Shown: positions 1 to 8,201 of the stretch, in pieces
How positions within the stretch are numbered: the first letter of the stretch is position 1
Layout of the letters: each line of letters opens with the position of its first letter
Assembly (NCBI GenBank): GCA_964586835.1
Contig: CAZPIC010000019.1
Location: 1-43,482, forward strand
DNA length: 43,482 bases
Direction of reading: 5' to 3'
Source: CAZLYF01 sp964586835
Lineage (GTDB): Bacteria; Bacillota; Clostridia; Christensenellales; Aristaeellaceae
Notes under the pieces: generated by a model
Databases searched by the model: none
What the model saw: the letters and a program-made list of their open reading frames with translations, nothing else
What the model was told of the DNA's origin: nothing
Position numbers and translations under genes: made by a program

Positions 1-194
1 AGGGCCGCCAGTGGCGGAAGAAGCGAGCCGGAAGCACAATGAGCCAGGGAGCGCGATGGCGCGCGACGATGGCGAATTGAGGGCCGAAGGCGCAGGCGAG
101 GGCCGCCAGTGGCGGAAGAAGCGAGCCGGAAGCACAATGAGCCAGGGAGCGCGGTGGCGCGACGATGGCGAATTGAGGGCCGAAGGCGCAGGCA
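1..194. repeat. Two tandem copies of a ~97-bp spacer repeat
   Basis: Two near-identical units lie head to tail at 1-98 and 99-194, starting AGGGCCGCCAGTGGCGG and ending GAAGGCGCAGGC. They differ by about one substitution and a 2-nt indel. Each unit starts with a small hairpin (CCGCC-AGT-GGCGG). They run directly into the 5S rRNA gene, so they probably belong to a 23S-5S spacer whose 23S gene lies left of the window. The open frames through them are an effect of high GC and are not supported as genes. The first unit may continue a longer array beyond the window edge. Confidence 0.85.
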
Positions 195-203
195 CCCAAT
201 CAT

Positions 204-320
204 TTCCGGTGGCAAAGGCGAAGGGGATCACCTGTATCCATCCCGAACACAGAAGTTAAGCCCTTCAGCGCCGATGGTACTTGGCTGGCAACGGCCCGGG
301 AGAGCAGGTCGCCGCCGGAT
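204..320 (+). rRNA. rrf: 5S ribosomal RNA
   Basis: The segment has the conserved 5S core CCCGAACACAGAAGTTAAGC and the second conserved block CGCCGATGGTACTTGG. Its ends pair as the terminal helix (TCCGGTGGC at 205-213 with GCCGCCGGA at 311-319). Length is about 117 nt, as expected. An intrinsic terminator follows within 10 nt. No 16S or 23S sequence is present, so the rest of the operon is presumably to the left. Confidence 0.93.
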
Positions 321-328
321 CCCAAAGC

Positions 329-353
329 GGGCCCCCACAGGGGGGCCTTTTTT
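329..353 (+). terminator. Intrinsic terminator of the first 5S gene
   Basis: A GC-only stem (GGCCCCC at 330-336 with GGGGGCC at 341-347) with a 4-nt loop is followed by six T residues. It lies about 9 nt after the 5S 3' end and so ends the rRNA transcript. Confidence 0.9.
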
Positions 354-385
354 GGTGCTGTGGAAAGTATGCCAGAACACAACCC

Positions 386-434
386 TCCCAGGCTTCATGG
401 TGGTGCAGGATGCAGCGCGCGATGGACTCAAGCT
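386..434 (-). pseudogene. 49-bp displaced fragment of the HD-GYP gene
   Basis: Positions 386-434 match 903-951, inside the HD-GYP coding region, at 46 of 49 bases. The matching stretch encodes the part of the protein around the HHHEAWDG motif. It lies between the two 5S copies, in the same orientation as the parent gene, with no start or stop context, so it is a remnant and not a gene. It starts only 5 nt after the 20-bp repeat, whereas in the intact locus the same distance is about 260 nt. That fits a deletion inside one copy of a tandem duplication. Confidence 0.8.
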
Positions 435-465
435 TTTGTGGGCGGAAGACGTAGACATCTAACTA

Positions 466-583
466 TTTCCGGTGCAAAGGGCGAAGGGGATCGCCTGTAT
501 CCATCCTGAACACAGAAGTTAAGCACTTCAGCGTTAGTGAGACCTGGCTGGTAATGGCCTGGGAGGTCAGGTCGCCGTCGGAT
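466..583 (+). rRNA. Second, divergent 5S rRNA copy (possible pseudogene)
   Basis: The 5S core (CTGAACACAGAAGTTAAGC) and terminal helix are recognisable, and a terminator follows. The copy differs from the first 5S at many positions, especially in the middle (GCGTTAGTGAGACCTGG in place of GCGCCGATGGTACTTGG). The terminal helix keeps most pairs only through G-U wobbles. Genomic 5S copies are usually almost identical, so this one is either decaying or a diverged variant. No promoter of its own is evident; read-through from the first copy would have to pass the first terminator. Confidence 0.7.
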
Positions 584-589
584 TCTAAA

Positions 590-617
590 ACGGCCCCCCA
601 AGGAGGGCTGTTTTGTT
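590..617. terminator. Terminator after second 5S copy, usable on both strands
   Basis: The stem ACGGCCC (590-596) with GGGCTGT (605-611), with one G-U pair, is followed on the plus strand by TTTTGTTG. On the minus strand the same hairpin is followed by GTTTTAGA. It can therefore end the second 5S transcript and also the minus-strand gene that stops at 680. Confidence 0.75.
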
Positions 618-679
618 GCCGAGGAAAGTATGCCAGAACACAGATGGGGGAGAGATTCACTGGCTATGACCGCTCGCCC

Positions 680-3175
680 CTAATTCTCACTACCGCCCAT
701 CAGTGCCACCAGAAGTTCGGCGATCTCGGGGTCGAACTGCGTTCCTGCACAGCGCTGAAGCTCCTTCAGGGCGTCTTGATATGAAATGCTCTTCCGATAG
801 ACCCGTCTTTCCGTCATGGCGTCGAAAGCATCCACGACCGCGATGATCCGCGACATCAGGGGGATCTCTGTCCCCTTAAGGCCTAAGGGATAGCCTGTTC
901 CATCCCAGGCCTCATGGTGGTGCAGGATGTAGCGCGCGATAGACTCAAGCTGCGGAGAGGACATCGCAATGCGGTAGCCGATGTGGGGGTGTTGCCGCAT
1001 CTGTTCCCATTCCCGAGGGCTCAGCGGAGCTGGCTTGTTGAGGATGCTGTCATCCACTCCGATTTTTCCAATGTCATGCAGTATGGAAAGGAGTTGCAGG
1101 TCATCCATGGATCTGGCATCAAGGCCGAGACGTTCTCCGATCATCCCGCTTAAACGCGCCAGCCTTTTTCCGTGTTCTTCCGTTTCTTGGCTCTTTGCGT
1201 ATAGTGATGCCATGATGGACGCCACGATGGCATGGTGTGCGCTGTCCCTGTTGAGCAACTTGCGCCGTTCCAGGAACTCCTCAGCCGTCCTGATTGCATC
1301 ATCGACGCTTTGGGAGAGGGTTTCCTTTGTGCCATAGCCCATCGACAGGCTCATCCCCGGCAGGGGGCGTCTAATGACTCCATCGCGGCGTTCCAACGTG
1401 TCCCTGATAGCTTTCTTCCGTTTGCGGGCTTCTTCCTCGGAGGTATTAGGCATGAGCAGCAAGAACTCGCCTCCATCGGTGCGCCCGAGGATGTCACCCT
1501 CTCGGCTACATCCTTTGAGAAGCTCTGCCACTTCAACAATCAGGCGGTCGCCCTGGCCGAAGCCGAAGGCGTCATTGACCAGGCGAAGGCCATTGATGTC
1601 ACAGATCATGACGGACAGGGGAAGGTGTTCCGACAGTCCAAGCCGCGCTTTTTGTTTTTCGAGGAAGTTCCTATTGTGGAGACCGGTCAGGAGGTCGTGC
1701 TCACTTAAGTAGGAAATCTGCGCATCGCGCTTTTTTTGCTCGGTGATATCCAGGATGATGCCCTCAAACGCCGTAGGAACACCATTCTCGATGACGCCCT
1801 GACCAAGCTCTAATACCCATTTTTGCTCGCCCGACCTTGAACGGATCTCGTATTCCGCACGGAAGGAACCCGCAAACCTTAAGATCCGCTCCCACTCCTG
1901 CCTGCGAGGTATACGGTACTGAGGGGGAATGAGTTCGTCGAAAGAAAGATCCCGGTTGTGCAGCAGGCTTTCTGGGGGATAGCCTGTCAACGCCTGGCAT
2001 CCAAGGGACACGAATTCCATCTGCCAGCCATCGACTGCGCAGCGATACGCCATGCCGGGAAGGTGTGAGAGGATCACGTTTTTGCTGCGTTCGCTTTCCC
2101 TCAGATTTTCCTGGGCGTCCTTACGTGCGGAGATATCCTCTATCAAAGATAGGTACATGGAGCTAAAGCGAGGGCTGCTCTTCAGGTTGACCTTGTTGGC
2201 TCTGATCCATAGGCTGGAACCGTCCGGTCTCAGGATGCGCTTTTCCACAGTGAAGCCTTGGATTTGACCAGCCATGAAAGGCTCGAATAGCTCAAGCTCG
2301 GAAGGGAGGTCGTCCGGATGGGTGATCTCCTGCCAGCTCAGGCATGCCAGCTTGCTGGCATCGTAGCCCAGGATGGATTCAGCCTTTGGATTGACGCTCC
2401 TGAAGACGATTGGCGAATCGGTTCCCTTGCCATCCATCAGGGCGATGCCGATGGGGGCTTGCTCAAAGATGCTGCGGTAAAGAGATTCCGTGGTTTCCAG
2501 GGCCCTGGACTTATCCTTGTAGCGTCTATGACTCAGCCACAGGAGCAGCATGGAGAGCACAATCAGGTTGAAGATTGCGACAATGGAAATCGGCAAGGCC
2601 AGCATGCGCGCCGCTTTCATCCTATGCATCGTGGCTGAAAAACACAGCTCCAGCAAGGCAACGGGCTTTTCTTCTGTGATGTCAGGTACCGGCTCCAAGA
2701 CCCTGACCCAGACCTCCGATGATGCAGAGGCGGGAGCAATCATAATGCTATGGTGCGATCTGAAGAAGGACAGATTGACGCCAGTGTCCGCAGGGTCAGC
2801 GTCATAGCCTGTGTCAGCACCGACGAGAACAACGGGTGTGTCGTTTCTGATACCCAGTGCGCGCGCATGGTTGATGAAGTCAGATGCCGCTACCAATCGG
2901 TTCAGCTGCTCCTTGATGCTCTGGTATTCAGGGATCTCCTGGTTGTCCGCAACTTCTGACAGCCTTGTCAGCCGGGCGACGGGAAGCACGGCACCAATGG
3001 AGTGCGCTAGCTCAAGCGTCTCATTTTCTAGGCTTGTCCTGCTTTGGCGCACCGCAATATACATATAGACTGCGCTCAAGATCAGGGACCCAGCTAGTGC
3101 AAGGGCGAACACCGCCTTCTGCTGGGTTTTATGGCGTGGCCTTGGATGTCCGCCATCCTTACCGGAAAGGTGCAT
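680..3175 (-). CDS. Membrane PAS-PAS-GGDEF(degenerate)-HD-GYP signalling protein
   Basis: An 831-residue protein of cyclic-di-GMP signalling type. Two membrane segments (about residues 20-43 and 193-215) enclose an extracytoplasmic sensing region. Two PAS domains follow (about 229-350 and 365-480), then a GGDEF domain (about 485-640) and an HD-GYP domain (about 645-825). HD-GYP metal and signature residues are present: LHDIGK (699-704) and HHHEAWDGTGYP (752-763), so hydrolysis of cyclic-di-GMP is expected. The GGDEF signature reads DGGEF (567-571), with glycine in the catalytic Asp/Glu position, so synthase activity is probably lost and the domain may only bind GTP. I chose the ATG at 3175 because AGAAAGG lies 7 nt upstream. 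An in-frame ATG at 3181 and a longer frame from 3301 also exist. It is a single-gene unit, ending toward the two-way terminator near 600. Confidence 0.9.
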   Translation of the reverse strand: MHLSGKDGGHPRPRHKTQQKAVFALALAGSLILSAVYMYIAVRQSRTSLENETLELAHSIGAVLPVARLTRLSEVADNQEIPEYQSIKEQLNRLVAASDFINHARALGIRNDTPVVLVGADTGYDADPADTGVNLSFFRSHHSIMIAPASASSEVWVRVLEPVPDITEEKPVALLELCFSATMHRMKAARMLALPISIVAIFNLIVLSMLLLWLSHRRYKDKSRALETTESLYRSIFEQAPIGIALMDGKGTDSPIVFRSVNPKAESILGYDASKLACLSWQEITHPDDLPSELELFEPFMAGQIQGFTVEKRILRPDGSSLWIRANKVNLKSSPRFSSMYLSLIEDISARKDAQENLRESERSKNVILSHLPGMAYRCAVDGWQMEFVSLGCQALTGYPPESLLHNRDLSFDELIPPQYRIPRRQEWERILRFAGSFRAEYEIRSRSGEQKWVLELGQGVIENGVPTAFEGIILDITEQKKRDAQISYLSEHDLLTGLHNRNFLEKQKARLGLSEHLPLSVMICDINGLRLVNDAFGFGQGDRLIVEVAELLKGCSREGDILGRTDGGEFLLLMPNTSEEEARKRKKAIRDTLERRDGVIRRPLPGMSLSMGYGTKETLSQSVDDAIRTAEEFLERRKLLNRDSAHHAIVASIMASLYAKSQETEEHGKRLARLSGMIGERLGLDARSMDDLQLLSILHDIGKIGVDDSILNKPAPLSPREWEQMRQHPHIGYRIAMSSPQLESIARYILHHHEAWDGTGYPLGLKGTEIPLMSRIIAVVDAFDAMTERRVYRKSISYQDALKELQRCAGTQFDPEIAELLVALMGGSEN

Positions 3176-3606
3176 AAACATGCCTTTCTGTGAGCCACGG
3201 ATACCGGGTTGTACCGATGAGCGATGGGTGTGCCAGGGTGTATGCTCAGTATCCGAAAGGATTTTGTGCCAAGAGAACGGCGCTATCCAGCGCACACTCA
3301 ATACAGTCTCTACATCTGATCAGGGGGATGCAGTAGGGATACCCATACGCGAACTAAACGGTCAGACTTGCCTTGCGTACCATAGCATATTTTTGATGTG
3401 GATGAAAGAGTGAAATTATTGGATTTCCAGGATGGACGAAACAGCAGATCTATTGAGCCCCGGGGGCAACCTGGCATGGACGACCGTCTTCTCAGGGCTG
3501 TTGCGGCAGTGAAGGGAAGGAGGTATGCTGTCATCTAAGGTCGGGTGCCTGCTCCCATTGTGAGAGGCTGCCCGACGCACAGTTCAGCGAAAGACGAGGA
3601 TAGCCG
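3176..3606. other. Gene-free divergent region with a leader hairpin
   Basis: This 431-bp gap separates the minus-strand HD-GYP gene from the plus-strand threonine aldolase gene, so it must hold both promoters. I see no convincing -35/-10 pair on either strand. A stem-loop at 3540-3576 (GTCGGG and GCC pairing with GGC and CCCGAC) lies 30 nt upstream of the aldolase start and could be a leader structure. It matches no riboswitch I recognise. Confidence 0.5.
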
Positions 3607-4671
3607 ATGAACAACCTGATCGATATGCGCAGTGATACGATCACATCCCCGACGGAAGAGATGATGCAGGCGATCGCCACTGCCAAACTGGGTGACGATG
3701 TGATGCGGGAGGATGCAAGCACCAGAGAACTGGAAGCCTTCGCAGCGCAGCTGACGGGCAAGGAAGCAGGCCTGCTTGTTACCAGCGGTACCATGGGCAA
3801 CCTGGTGGCTCTCCTGACCCATTGCGGCAGCGGAAGACCCGAAATCATCGCCGAGGCTTCCTCGCATATCATACTCTCCGAAGCGGGAAACTACGCCAGG
3901 CTGGCTTCTGTGGCTTCGCGTCAGATCGAAGGGAAAAACGGTCTCATGGACCCTGAAGACATAGAGAACGCGATCCGTGACGAAGACAACCTGCACCATC
4001 CGAAAACAGCACTGATCTGCGTTGAGAACACACATAACCGCGGGGGCGGCACAGTGTATACGACAGACCGAATGGCCGCCATACACGCGGTAGCGAAAAG
4101 GCACGGTGTACCGATGCACTTGGATGGCGCGAGGCTGTTCAACGCGTCCGTTGCCCTGGGTATCAAAGCGGTTGAGATCACCTGTTTTTTTGACAGCGTC
4201 CAGCTGTGCCTATCAAAAGGGCTCAGTGCACCCATTGGCTCTATCCTGGTAGGGGACAGGGCCTTTATTGAGGAAGCTCGACACTTCAGAAAGATGCTCG
4301 GCGGGGGAATGCGCCAGTGCGGGATCATCTCGGCCGCGGGGCTGGTGGCGCTTCAGTCCATGACAGACCGATTGCGTGAAGACCACGCGCACGCGCGGCG
4401 CTTGGGAGAGGGAATCGCAGCCATCGGCGCGCCCGTGGTCGACCTGGGCACAGTACAGACCAATATGGTTCGTGTCAGTACGCAGACGCTTTCGGTGACG
4501 GCTGCAGAGTTTGTCGCGCGGCTCAAGGAGGAGGGACTGTGGTGTGGCGCGCAGTCTAAATACGACATCAGGTTTATGACCCACAGGCATACGACCTCGA
4601 AGGATGTAGACAGCGCACTCGTCATCATTAAAAAGGTCGTGAGCGACCTGCGAAAGAGACGTCGGGGATGA
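3607..4671 (+). CDS. ltaE: Low-specificity L-threonine aldolase
   Basis: A 354-residue PLP enzyme of the beta-eliminating lyase / threonine aldolase family, which cleaves L-threonine or L-allo-threonine to glycine and acetaldehyde in the cytoplasm. Family landmarks are visible: N-terminal DMRSDTIT with LGDDV, SGTMGN (about 60-65) for phosphate binding, H87 that would stack on the cofactor, HLDGAR (171-176) with the PLP-pairing Asp173, and the Schiff-base lysine K204 in CLSKGLSAPIGS. Length is normal. GAGG lies 7 nt before the ATG. It stands alone and converges on the mannosidase gene. Stereospecificity (L versus L-allo) cannot be read from the sequence. Confidence 0.92.
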   Translation: MNNLIDMRSDTITSPTEEMMQAIATAKLGDDVMREDASTRELEAFAAQLTGKEAGLLVTSGTMGNLVALLTHCGSGRPEIIAEASSHIILSEAGNYARLASVASRQIEGKNGLMDPEDIENAIRDEDNLHHPKTALICVENTHNRGGGTVYTTDRMAAIHAVAKRHGVPMHLDGARLFNASVALGIKAVEITCFFDSVQLCLSKGLSAPIGSILVGDRAFIEEARHFRKMLGGGMRQCGIISAAGLVALQSMTDRLREDHAHARRLGEGIAAIGAPVVDLGTVQTNMVRVSTQTLSVTAAEFVARLKEEGLWCGAQSKYDIRFMTHRHTTSKDVDSALVIIKKVVSDLRKRRRG

Positions 4672-4757
4672 AACGTGTGCCGACTGAGCAAAGCGGCGTA
4701 ATATGGCCAGCCAGGCCCTTGCACCCTCCACAGTGGCTGATGCCGGGGGCCTTCAAT

Positions 4758-7700
4758 CTATGGGACGAGCCGAAGGGTTTTAATCTCAAAGGGATGGAAA
4801 CGAAGCGCTGTTCGCCTCTCCCCTGTGGAAAGGAGCTTGGTTTTTTCTTCAAGCAGGGTACAGGCCCAAATCTCCTGTACAGCGAGGCCCAGGCTCAGCG
4901 TGCAGGAGGTGTCGCCACGCAGGGCCTCATAAAGGCGCACGACGATGTCTCCGCTGCCATCTTCAGCCGGCTTGACGGTGTCGATGAACACATTGGGCGC
5001 GTCCACTTCAAAGGCGCTTCCAAAACCCCCGGCACCTGTGGCCACGCGCAGCGGCGCGTTGAGTGCCCAGGCTTCTCGGACGACGGGGCTTTGAAGCAAG
5101 GGGCCGTCCCAGCCCAGGAAGGCATAGGTGAAGCTGTGTGTCCCTCGGTCCGCACGCATCTGCGGGCTGGCTGCGGCGCGGAGCAGAGTAAGCGAAAGCG
5201 TGCCGTCAAGCTGGCTGATACCGTACTTGCAATCGTTCAGCACCGCGGCGCCATGGGTTTCATCGCAAAGAGCGGTCCAGCGTTGCTGGCAGACCTCAAA
5301 ACGTTCACTGTCGTAGAGGCGCGAGCGGTGGGTGGGACGCTTGATATAGCCATACTGGATCTCGTTGAGGGCTTCCTCCGCCTGCACCGTGACGGGAAAG
5401 TCCACCTTGAGAAGGCGATGCAGCTCATCCCAGTCGACCTGAGTTACAAAGTCAAGCCTTGAGCTGCCGGCGCACAGGACGATGTCTTGTATGAACCGGG
5501 AATGGCTCACGCGGCGCTCAAGCCTTACCACGGCGCGAAGGCCACTGGCCTCTTTAAGGAAGAGTTCGGCACCGTCTTCGATGGGCACGGGCTGCAGGGC
5601 GTAGTGACTGTCAATGTCCCAGGCGTCAAAGAGGCGCGGAACATCCTTGTACAGGCGTAGCCTGTTCATGGGCGCTGCAGCATGCTCGCGGCTTGTGCGC
5701 CTGCAGCGGAAGGAGACCACTTCGCCCAGGCGGTTCAGGCGCACGGTGACCAGGTCGTTTTCAAGGACGGCGCCGTCTGTGGAAAGCTCCGCTTTGCAGT
5801 GGGGCAGGGGCGCGGCACTCTTCGCTGGGTACATCGTCAGGGCAGCGCAGGCGGGAACTTTCACCAGGGCGGTGACACCCTGTGGGGTCGAGGTCACGGG
5901 CACAGGCGTACCGTCCGCTGTGCGCGCTCCCTGCGCGTAGGCATCGGGAAGCAGGACCAGTTCCTCTCTTTCAAAGGAGAGAGAATTGAGCGCTGTCACG
6001 CCTTCCCCTGAAAAAAGGGCTTCTTCGGCGATGCGCGTGACCTCCCCAGCCTCCTGAAGTACCCACGCGTGATCCCGGGCAGCTTCCTCGTTGACCCGCG
6101 CGATGGACGATCCTGGCAGGATATCGTGAAATTGATTGAACAACAGACGCTTCCAGGCTGTGTCCATCCGTTCGAAGGGGTAGGCATCCCCGCGTGCCAT
6201 TGCGAGTGAACCTACAAACTCGGCCTCGCGGAGCGCCACCTCGCACTTCCGGTTGCCCTGCTTGAGGGCGGCTTGGGAGGTATACACCCCCCGGTGGGCG
6301 GAGAAGTACAGCTCGCCTACCCAGGTATGCCGGGGGCCGCCCTTTTGCTCCATCTCTTCAAAGAAGCAGTCAGGCCCCGAAAACTTGACCCTGGGCACGC
6401 CCTCCAAATCTCTGGCACGGAGTGCGTACTCGACGTGGTCGCGGCAGGGACCACCCCCGCCATCGCCGTAGCCAAAGGGGAACAGAAAAGCGTCGAGGCC
6501 TCGCTTCTGCCGTCGCTTACGCCAAGTTTCGCACAATTCGCGGGGATCGGTGCGGTAGGTATAGTTGGTGGGTAAAAAGGTGTCGATGGCACTGCCATCC
6601 GCGCCCTGCCATGAAAAATAATGGTAGGGGAAGCTGTCACCTTCGTTGTAGTTCCAGAAGATCTTCTGCGTCACCAGGTACCTGACGCCACAGCCACGAA
6701 GAATCTGCGGAAGGGCTGCCGAGTAACCGAAGCTGTCCGGCAGCCACAGAAGCTTGCTGTCGACGTCGAACTCTTCCCGGAAGTAGCGCTTGCCGTGCAA
6801 GAGCTGGCGGATGAGGGATTCACCGCTGGGCATGTTGGTGTCGGGCTCCACCCACATCGCGCCCTCTACCAGCCATCGGCCGCCGGCAACGGCACGGAGG
6901 ACATCTTGATAGAGTTCGGGATAGTGTTGACGGCACAAGGCGTAGGAGGCGGGCTGACTTTGCATGAAGAGGTAGTCGGGGTATTCCTCAAGCAGTCGCA
7001 GCTGAGCTGCGAAGGTGCGCGCCGTCTTTCTGATGGTCTCCGCTACAGGCCATAGCCAGGCCATGTCCAAGTGGGCGTTGCCAACCGCAAAAAAGGTGGG
7101 CATTGTATCTCCGTTGCGTGCAGAAAGGGCGGGCCGCAGAGCTTCGCGTGCGACCCGGTAGCTGTCCTCCCGGGCTTCAAGAGGCTGCTCAAAGTCCGCG
7201 ATCAGCGTAAAACGCTCCAAAGCCCCAGCAAGCCGATCCGCGCGCAGGCTTTCCGGGTCAGCCTCCAGCATGGCCTGCTCCAGCGTGCACACATCCAGGT
7301 AGAGCTGGTAGGCCTCTTCGTTCCAGATGCCATAGCTGCAGCCGGACAGCGTCGCTCGGCTGCCTTCGACCGCTGGATCCCCGTAGTCTCCCGGGCGCAC
7401 GGGACCGGTGGCGCAACCCCCGCGTGGGCTTTCTGGAAAGAAGTGGCCGGCATAGGCCTCTATCAGCAGGCGGTAGGTAGTGCCGACGCGCCCGCTGAAG
7501 GTGAGCGTGTTGTCTACAATGAAATGGTGGGGGGTATTGACCCAGCCACGCCGGTAGGTGCCAAAGGGCTTGCCATTTACAAACACAGTGGCTTCGCCGC
7601 CCGTGCGCAGGTCCAGGGTGATGCGGCGGCCTTCTGCTTCCGGTGGCACTGCGACCTCGCCGCGCAACCAGCAGTACTCAAAGGATCTGCCCCACTGGGT

Positions 7701-7871
7701 TGCGGGCGGGAAGGGGATGAAGGTACCCTTTTCGGCCTCCTCGGGCGTGAGGAAGTCCATGGTGGTGAAGCCGGACAGGGGGATCTCACCCAGGGGAAGG
7801 TAAAAGTCTTTCAGCAGCACATCCTTCCAGTGTCCGATGCGGCCTTTCCACTCTGAGTGCATGTACTTCAT
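4758..7871 (-). CDS. Alpha-mannosidase, glycoside hydrolase family 38
   Basis: A 1037-residue cytoplasmic-type GH38 enzyme with no signal peptide, expected to remove alpha-linked mannose from oligosaccharides. An N-terminal beta-rich domain (about 1-250) precedes the catalytic zinc domain. That domain shows AHLDMAWLWP with zinc ligands H267 and D269, and WLPDSFGYS with nucleophile D379. The C-terminal part is the usual beta-sandwich region. I start at 7871 because GGAGG lies about 7 nt upstream and the homologous part begins there; an in-frame extension to 7997 lacks such a site. It converges on ltaE and lies downstream of, and on the same strand as, the SH3-protein gene, 330 bp away with a hairpin between. 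The substrate linkage cannot be determined from sequence. Confidence 0.92.
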   Translation of the reverse strand: MKYMHSEWKGRIGHWKDVLLKDFYLPLGEIPLSGFTTMDFLTPEEAEKGTFIPFPPATQWGRSFEYCWLRGEVAVPPEAEGRRITLDLRTGGEATVFVNGKPFGTYRRGWVNTPHHFIVDNTLTFSGRVGTTYRLLIEAYAGHFFPESPRGGCATGPVRPGDYGDPAVEGSRATLSGCSYGIWNEEAYQLYLDVCTLEQAMLEADPESLRADRLAGALERFTLIADFEQPLEAREDSYRVAREALRPALSARNGDTMPTFFAVGNAHLDMAWLWPVAETIRKTARTFAAQLRLLEEYPDYLFMQSQPASYALCRQHYPELYQDVLRAVAGGRWLVEGAMWVEPDTNMPSGESLIRQLLHGKRYFREEFDVDSKLLWLPDSFGYSAALPQILRGCGVRYLVTQKIFWNYNEGDSFPYHYFSWQGADGSAIDTFLPTNYTYRTDPRELCETWRKRRQKRGLDAFLFPFGYGDGGGGPCRDHVEYALRARDLEGVPRVKFSGPDCFFEEMEQKGGPRHTWVGELYFSAHRGVYTSQAALKQGNRKCEVALREAEFVGSLAMARGDAYPFERMDTAWKRLLFNQFHDILPGSSIARVNEEAARDHAWVLQEAGEVTRIAEEALFSGEGVTALNSLSFEREELVLLPDAYAQGARTADGTPVPVTSTPQGVTALVKVPACAALTMYPAKSAAPLPHCKAELSTDGAVLENDLVTVRLNRLGEVVSFRCRRTSREHAAAPMNRLRLYKDVPRLFDAWDIDSHYALQPVPIEDGAELFLKEASGLRAVVRLERRVSHSRFIQDIVLCAGSSRLDFVTQVDWDELHRLLKVDFPVTVQAEEALNEIQYGYIKRPTHRSRLYDSERFEVCQQRWTALCDETHGAAVLNDCKYGISQLDGTLSLTLLRAAASPQMRADRGTHSFTYAFLGWDGPLLQSPVVREAWALNAPLRVATGAGGFGSAFEVDAPNVFIDTVKPAEDGSGDIVVRLYEALRGDTSCTLSLGLAVQEIWACTLLEEKTKLLSTGERRTALRFHPFEIKTLRLVP

Positions 7872-8152
7872 GGGTTTTCCTCCAGGCGTGATCTGTATGA
7901 AACGCTGGACGGGGCCTTTTTGCGTGCGTGATCTCGTCACACAAGGACGTATACTGCAGCTCCCTGTGTCGTAGTCTTCTGACGCAGAGCCTAGCATTGG
8001 CAGGCTGTGGCGTCAAGGAAGGAGAAAAGGACGGCGCTGCGTCCCCTGTCATGGACACATGCATGCGTTTGGGACATCATGCAGAAACTTGACTTTTGGG
8101 AGCACCAGTACGGTTAAGAGAAGTATTCTGGATCTATACACAGTTGACCACA

Positions 8153-8179
8153 AGGGCACCGACAAACTGCCGGTGCCCT
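8153..8179 (-). terminator. Hairpin after the SH3-protein gene
   Basis: An 8-bp perfect stem (GGGCACCG at 8154-8161 with CGGTGCCC at 8171-8178) with a 9-nt loop lies about 20 nt downstream of the minus-strand stop at 8202. The following minus-strand tract (TTGTGGT) is only weakly T-rich, so termination may be partial. The rest of the 7872-8201 gap must hold the mannosidase promoter; I see only a TATACG-like -10 on the minus strand near 7950 without a good -35. Confidence 0.55.
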
Positions 8180-8201
8180 GATGGTGGTCAGGCAATGAGG
8201 A

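Larger units (their letters stand above)
362..642. repeat. 20-bp direct repeat following each 5S terminator
   Basis: GGAAAGTATGCCAGAACACA occurs at 362-381 and again, without mismatch, at 623-642. Each copy lies a few bases after one of the two 5S terminators. The identity shows that the 5S copies were duplicated together with their downstream flank. Confidence 0.9.

Noticed and set aside
11..462. Open frames across the spacer repeats and the 5S gene
   Set aside because: They run through repeat units and rRNA, lack ribosome-binding sites and owe their length to high GC and repetition.
3210..3270. TGGCAC-like box on the minus strand as a sigma-54 promoter for the HD-GYP gene
   Set aside because: The matching downstream GC element is absent at the required distance.
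3531..4119. Minus-strand frames opposite threonine aldolase
   Set aside because: They are shadows of the aldolase gene with no protein-family signal.
4668..5462. 264-codon open frame on the plus strand
   Set aside because: It lies antisense to the C-terminal coding part of the GH38 mannosidase, whose family match is clear; similar antisense frames occur at 7071-7856, 19120-20550 and 20569-21426.
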